From positions 1,693,906-1,710,101 of the forward strand of contig CP070672.1 of assembly GCA_020351895.1 (NCBI GenBank): 16,196 bases of DNA, written 5' to 3'. The stretch is from Thermoplasmata archaeon. GTDB lineage: Archaea > Thermoplasmatota > Thermoplasmata > GCA-020350865. This document shows, piece by piece, positions 13,365 through 16,196 of the stretch. How positions within the stretch are numbered: position 1 is the stretch's first letter; each line of letters starts with the position of its first letter. The notes beneath the pieces were generated by a model. That model was not told where the DNA came from, made no database searches, and saw nothing but the letters and a program-made list of their open reading frames with translations. A program made the position numbers and the translations under genes.

Positions 13365-14915
13365 ATGGATGTTGTTGTAAACTCTGTTGGAAGGGAAATA
13401 CCCAAAAATATCGACGGAAGAGTGCTTAAACCATACAATGGTGCCTTTGCCACGGCCCCCGCGCCTTGGAAGGCTCCAATGAAGGCGGGATTCATCAAAC
13501 CCGGTGATAATAAAATCCTCGGCTCTCTCGCAGAGGCAATAGAGAAGACCGGTCTTTCGGATGGCATGACCGTGTCCTTTCATCATCACCTAAGAAACGG
13601 TGATGGTGTCGTGAACATGGTTTGTGATACCATTGCAGAGAATGGAATAAAAAACATCAGGATATTCCCAACTGCTTTGTTTCCTGTTCATGAGCACCTG
13701 ATTCCGCACGTAAAGAGCGGAGTCATAACAAGCATCGAAGGGAGCATGAACGGGCCTGTTGGCCTTGCCGCATCCTACGGCCTGCTTCCCAAGTGCGCAG
13801 TGCTGAGATCCCATGGTGGAAGAATAAGAGCCATTCATTCCGGAGATGTGAAGGTGGATGTGGCTTTTTTAGCGGCCTCCTCGGCAGATCCCTACGGAAA
13901 CTGCAACGGTATCTTCGGGAAGAACTTCTTCGGACCTGTTGGATTGGCAAGAGCAGACGCCATGTTCGCGGAGCATGTGGTGATAGTCACCGATAATATA
14001 GTACAGTACCCATGCTATCCGATCAGCATATCCCAGAAATATGTGGATTACGTGGTGGAGGTGGACAGCATAGGGGATCATGCTGGAATCGTGTCAGGAA
14101 CCACCGAGGTCACTAAAGATCCAAAACAGCTGGCATTAGCTCAACAAATCGTTCAACTTATCGACCAATCTGGTCTTCTTAAGGAAGGCATGTCTTTTCA
14201 GGCTGGGGCAGGTGGAGTTTCTTTGGCCTCCATGAAATTCCTTCATGATCATATGAGGGAAAAGGGAATTAAAGGCAGCTTTGCAATCGGAGGCACAACA
14301 AAATATCTGGTTGATATGCTAAGGGACGAAACCATAAGAGTTCTTTTAACTGGCCAGTCATTTGATTTGGAATCCATTGAGTCAATAGCCAAGGATTACG
14401 GACACCAAGAAATAACAACAGATTTCTATGCCAATATACACAATAAAGGCTGCGCAGTCAATTGGCTTGATGTCGTAATTCTGGGTGCCACGGAGGTTGA
14501 TGTGGATTTCAATGTAAACGTGAACACACACTCGGATGGAAAATTACTTCACGGTATAGGCGGTCATCAGGACACTGCTGCGGGAGCGAAATTGACAATC
14601 ATTGTCGTGCCTTTGTATAGAAAGAAGGTACCCATTGTCCGGGAGAAGGTGACCACAATCACAACACCTGGGGAAACTGTTGATGCAATAGTAACAAGCG
14701 AGGGAATTGCAATAAATCCAAGAGGGGACGACCTTGTAAAGAAATTGGAAAAAAGTGATCTTCCCATCTTTCCAATAAAGGAATTGCAGGAACGAGCCTA
14801 TGATATTACTGGTGGACCCCCTGAATTTGAAACAACTGACAGGATCATCGCCCTCGTCGATTATCGCGATGGCACAACAATTGATGTTGTTAGAGAATTG
14901 AAGAAGGAATCATAA
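13365..14915 (+). CDS. citF: Citrate CoA-transferase (citrate lyase alpha subunit)
   Basis: CitF transfers an acyl carrier from an acetyl thioester to citrate, making citryl thioester and acetate. The 516-residue length is normal. Matching landmarks are the PYNGAFATAPAPW start region (23-35), TVSFHHHLRNGD (69-80), SMNGPVG, SADPYGNCNG, GATEVDVDFNVNVNTHSDG (374-392), GGHQDTAAGAK (399-409), TPGETVDAIVTSEGIAINPR (434-453) and a final VDYRDGTTIDVVREL. In classical citrate lyase CitF works with the CitD carrier, but the alpha subunit is also known to use acetyl-CoA. No citD, citE, citC, citX or citG is seen here. Instead a citrate-synthase-type lyase follows after 12 nt, so free CoA is the likely carrier. 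Confidence 0.93.
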   Translation: MDVVVNSVGREIPKNIDGRVLKPYNGAFATAPAPWKAPMKAGFIKPGDNKILGSLAEAIEKTGLSDGMTVSFHHHLRNGDGVVNMVCDTIAENGIKNIRIFPTALFPVHEHLIPHVKSGVITSIEGSMNGPVGLAASYGLLPKCAVLRSHGGRIRAIHSGDVKVDVAFLAASSADPYGNCNGIFGKNFFGPVGLARADAMFAEHVVIVTDNIVQYPCYPISISQKYVDYVVEVDSIGDHAGIVSGTTEVTKDPKQLALAQQIVQLIDQSGLLKEGMSFQAGAGGVSLASMKFLHDHMREKGIKGSFAIGGTTKYLVDMLRDETIRVLLTGQSFDLESIESIAKDYGHQEITTDFYANIHNKGCAVNWLDVVILGATEVDVDFNVNVNTHSDGKLLHGIGGHQDTAAGAKLTIIVVPLYRKKVPIVREKVTTITTPGETVDAIVTSEGIAINPRGDDLVKKLEKSDLPIFPIKELQERAYDITGGPPEFETTDRIIALVDYRDGTTIDVVRELKKES

Positions 14916-14927
14916 GATGGTGATATT

Positions 14928-15707
14928 ATGGAAGCCATAAAATGGAAAACTGGAATAACGAAGGTTGAGCCCAACAAGATAGTCACAAGGGGATATCCTC
15001 AGGATGAACTCATTGGGAATGTCTCCTTTTCTCATGTTGTATTTCTTCTTTTAAAAGGCAAGTTACCCTCTGAAAATGAGGGGAAAATGATAGATGCAAT
15101 TCTTACGGCATGTATTGATCATGGGGTGACTCCTCCTTCCTCTCAAGCTGCCCGGGTTGTGGCTTCAGGGGGTGTGCCCATGCCCACTGCAATTGCCGCA
15201 GGCCTCATGTCAATTGGTGATTTTCATGGAGGAGCAATTGAAAAGGGAGCCCTGTTTCTTCAGGAAGGAGTTAAAAGGATGAAGGAGGAGGGGAAGGGAA
15301 TCGAGGACATGGCTGCCATATTGGTTAAGGAATCAAAGGAGAGAAAGAGGCGCATTCTGGGATTCGGCCATAGGATCCACACCGACGATCCCAGAACCAA
15401 GAAGCTCCTGAATTTGGCAGAAGAGCTCGGAATTGCCAAAGATCATGTTGCCCTTTCAAAGGCAATTGCAGTTGAGCTAGAAAAGAGTCTAGGAAAAAAA
15501 CTGCCAATCAATGTTGATGGCTGTGTCGCGGCATTGATTTCAGACATGGAATTCGATTGGAGACTTGGGAAAGCTTTTTTCTTGATTGGAAGAGCAGCAG
15601 GACTCACAGCCCAGGTATACGAGGAGATATCCAGGGAAAAGCCCATGAGAAGGATGTGGAGTGCTGATGTAGAGTATGATGGCCCTGGGCAGAGGAAGGT
15701 TGAGTGA
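14928..15707 (+). CDS. Citryl-CoA lyase, short citrate-synthase-fold type
   Basis: The 259-residue protein has the citrate-synthase large-domain core and is much shorter than true citrate synthases (about 370-430 residues), the size expected for citryl-CoA lyases. The three catalytic positions of citrate synthase are present: H100 in FHGGA, H148 in GFGHRIHTDDPR and D197 in INVDG. The C-terminal IGRAAGLTAQVYEE matches GRxxGWxAHxxEQ, with a Gln replacing the usual His. It should cleave citryl-CoA to acetyl-CoA and oxaloacetate. Its place right after citF with GGTGAT as ribosome site makes this the second half-reaction of a citrate lyase system. A related acyl-CoA lyase substrate is possible but less likely beside CitF. 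Confidence 0.88.
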   Translation: MEAIKWKTGITKVEPNKIVTRGYPQDELIGNVSFSHVVFLLLKGKLPSENEGKMIDAILTACIDHGVTPPSSQAARVVASGGVPMPTAIAAGLMSIGDFHGGAIEKGALFLQEGVKRMKEEGKGIEDMAAILVKESKERKRRILGFGHRIHTDDPRTKKLLNLAEELGIAKDHVALSKAIAVELEKSLGKKLPINVDGCVAALISDMEFDWRLGKAFFLIGRAAGLTAQVYEEISREKPMRRMWSADVEYDGPGQRKVE

Positions 15708-15763
15708 GAAATTTCTTAGTTGATGCTTTGAAGAGATTTGAAGCGAGGGGAGGAGGTATAATC

Positions 15764-15934
15764 ATGATAAAATGTTCACAATGTGGTGGAACTAAATTTG
15801 AGCAAGGATCGTTAGAGGGATTTAGTGCAATCAAAATACATTCTGTAGAGGGCAGTGGATCAAGTACTATACCTGTTGCCTATGTATGTCTGGATTGTGG
15901 ACACATTGAGATGTTTGCATCGCCTCCGGAATAA
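15764..15934 (+). CDS. Tiny zinc-ribbon protein (56 aa)
   Basis: The 56-residue protein has two CxxC knuckles, C4/C7 (KCSQCGG) and C42/C45 (VCLDCGH), separated by a 34-residue beta-rich loop, and ends in MFASPPE. This is a classical zinc ribbon with no further domain. A perfect SD, GGAGGT (15752-15757), lies 6 nt before the ATG, which decides this start over an upstream in-frame GTG at 15704 that overlaps the lyase gene. It lies 56 bp after the citryl-CoA lyase on the same strand and could be cotranscribed, but a functional tie to citrate metabolism is only positional. A weak A5/T5 stem (15933-15947) after the stop may act as a terminator. Confidence 0.75.
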   Translation: MIKCSQCGGTKFEQGSLEGFSAIKIHSVEGSGSSTIPVAYVCLDCGHIEMFASPPE

Positions 15935-16167
15935 AAAGCGGATTTTTCAAATTACGAAATGAATATGCCAACCAATTTCGATGCAAGAGTAATGGACAAA
16001 AGATTCCGTAGAAGCTTTGCTCAGTAGCAATTCGAGATAGAAAAAACATATATTTTCGAAAAACTATAATGGCTTTAGGGATGGGATTCAAAGTGACGAC
16101 TGTACGTAGCGAGGCTGGAGGTAAAAATAAAATCCAAAATATAAATTAATAATGATTAAGTGATTTT
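15935..16167. other. Intergenic region, no convincing gene
   Basis: The region is A/T-rich, with a T5 tract near the left end. Two short open frames start at 15959 (22 codons) and 16069 (26 codons). Neither has a good ribosome site or recognisable motif; the second lies about 20 nt after a CATATATTTT stretch and could in principle be a leaderless micro-gene. No tRNA-like or repeat element was seen. Confidence 0.4.
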
Positions 16168-16196
16168 ATGGATTTAAATGGATTAACAACATTGAA
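16168..16196 (+). CDS. Possible start of a further gene (cut by window end)
   Basis: An ATG at 16168 opens a frame (MDLNGLTTL) that runs off the window. A TATA box, TATAAA in the run at 16137-16150, is centred about 26 nt upstream, the same distance seen for other likely leaderless genes here, and GTGAT lies just before the start. Too little protein is visible to identify it. Confidence 0.35.

Noticed and set aside
16069..16149. 26-codon open frame after a TATA-like stretch
   Set aside because: It has no recognisable motif or ribosome site, and its composition matches the surrounding intergenic DNA. It is mentioned only within the intergenic entry.
1..16196. tRNA or rRNA genes
   Set aside because: Scanning for T-loop GGTTCRANTCC-like boxes and conserved rRNA stretches gave only chance matches inside coding regions.

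Overview
The window looks like chromosomal DNA from an archaeon, most likely a member of the Thermoplasmatota (Thermoplasmata-like). The support is an archaeal-type Dph2, an HVO_0476/COG1326 zinc-finger protein next to Pcm, small archaeal winged-helix and PRC-barrel proteins, a C-terminal zinc ribbon of the WYCYxC type that I associate with Thermoplasmata, many TTG starts, and TATA-like boxes about 25 nt upstream of starts that lack a Shine-Dalgarno (SD) site, as in leaderless archaeal transcripts. The lineage is inferred from gene content, because no rRNA or tRNA gene is present. I saw no insertion sequence, integrase or CRISPR array.

Layout. 1-570: the 3' part of a membrane transporter with a His-rich loop. 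660-2171 (-): a CrtI-like FAD oxidoreductase, divergent from a DUF389 membrane protein at 2353-3657 (+). 3687-6350 (-): a DUF167 protein, a stand-alone TOPRIM protein, and a long coiled-coil/acidic-repeat/SAP/zinc-ribbon protein. 6645-8932 (+): a tiny zinc-ribbon protein, the HVO_0476-type protein with Pcm, then ribulose-phosphate 3-epimerase. 9086-12962 (-): read in transcription order, a PRC-barrel protein, a winged-helix protein, a DUF6015-like protein, a DUF1614-RDD membrane fusion and Dph2, the last two almost touching. 13365-15934 (+): CitF, a short citrate-synthase-type citryl-CoA lyase and a tiny zinc-ribbon protein. Another gene probably starts at 16168.

The clearest functional unit is the citrate module. 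CitF would transfer CoA from acetyl-CoA to citrate. The small citrate-synthase-fold protein would split citryl-CoA into acetyl-CoA and oxaloacetate. No CitD acyl carrier or CitE is encoded beside them, so this would be a two-protein, free-CoA version of citrate lyase.

Two non-coding signals stand out. A G-rich repeat (about 26-29 bp, G-quadruplex-capable) occurs five times in three intergenic regions, always G-rich on the + strand, with three copies arrayed upstream of citF. A diverged tandem duplication of about 70 bp lies at the 3' end of the PRC-barrel gene, and the outer copy still encodes a recognisable version of that protein's last residues and stop codon.
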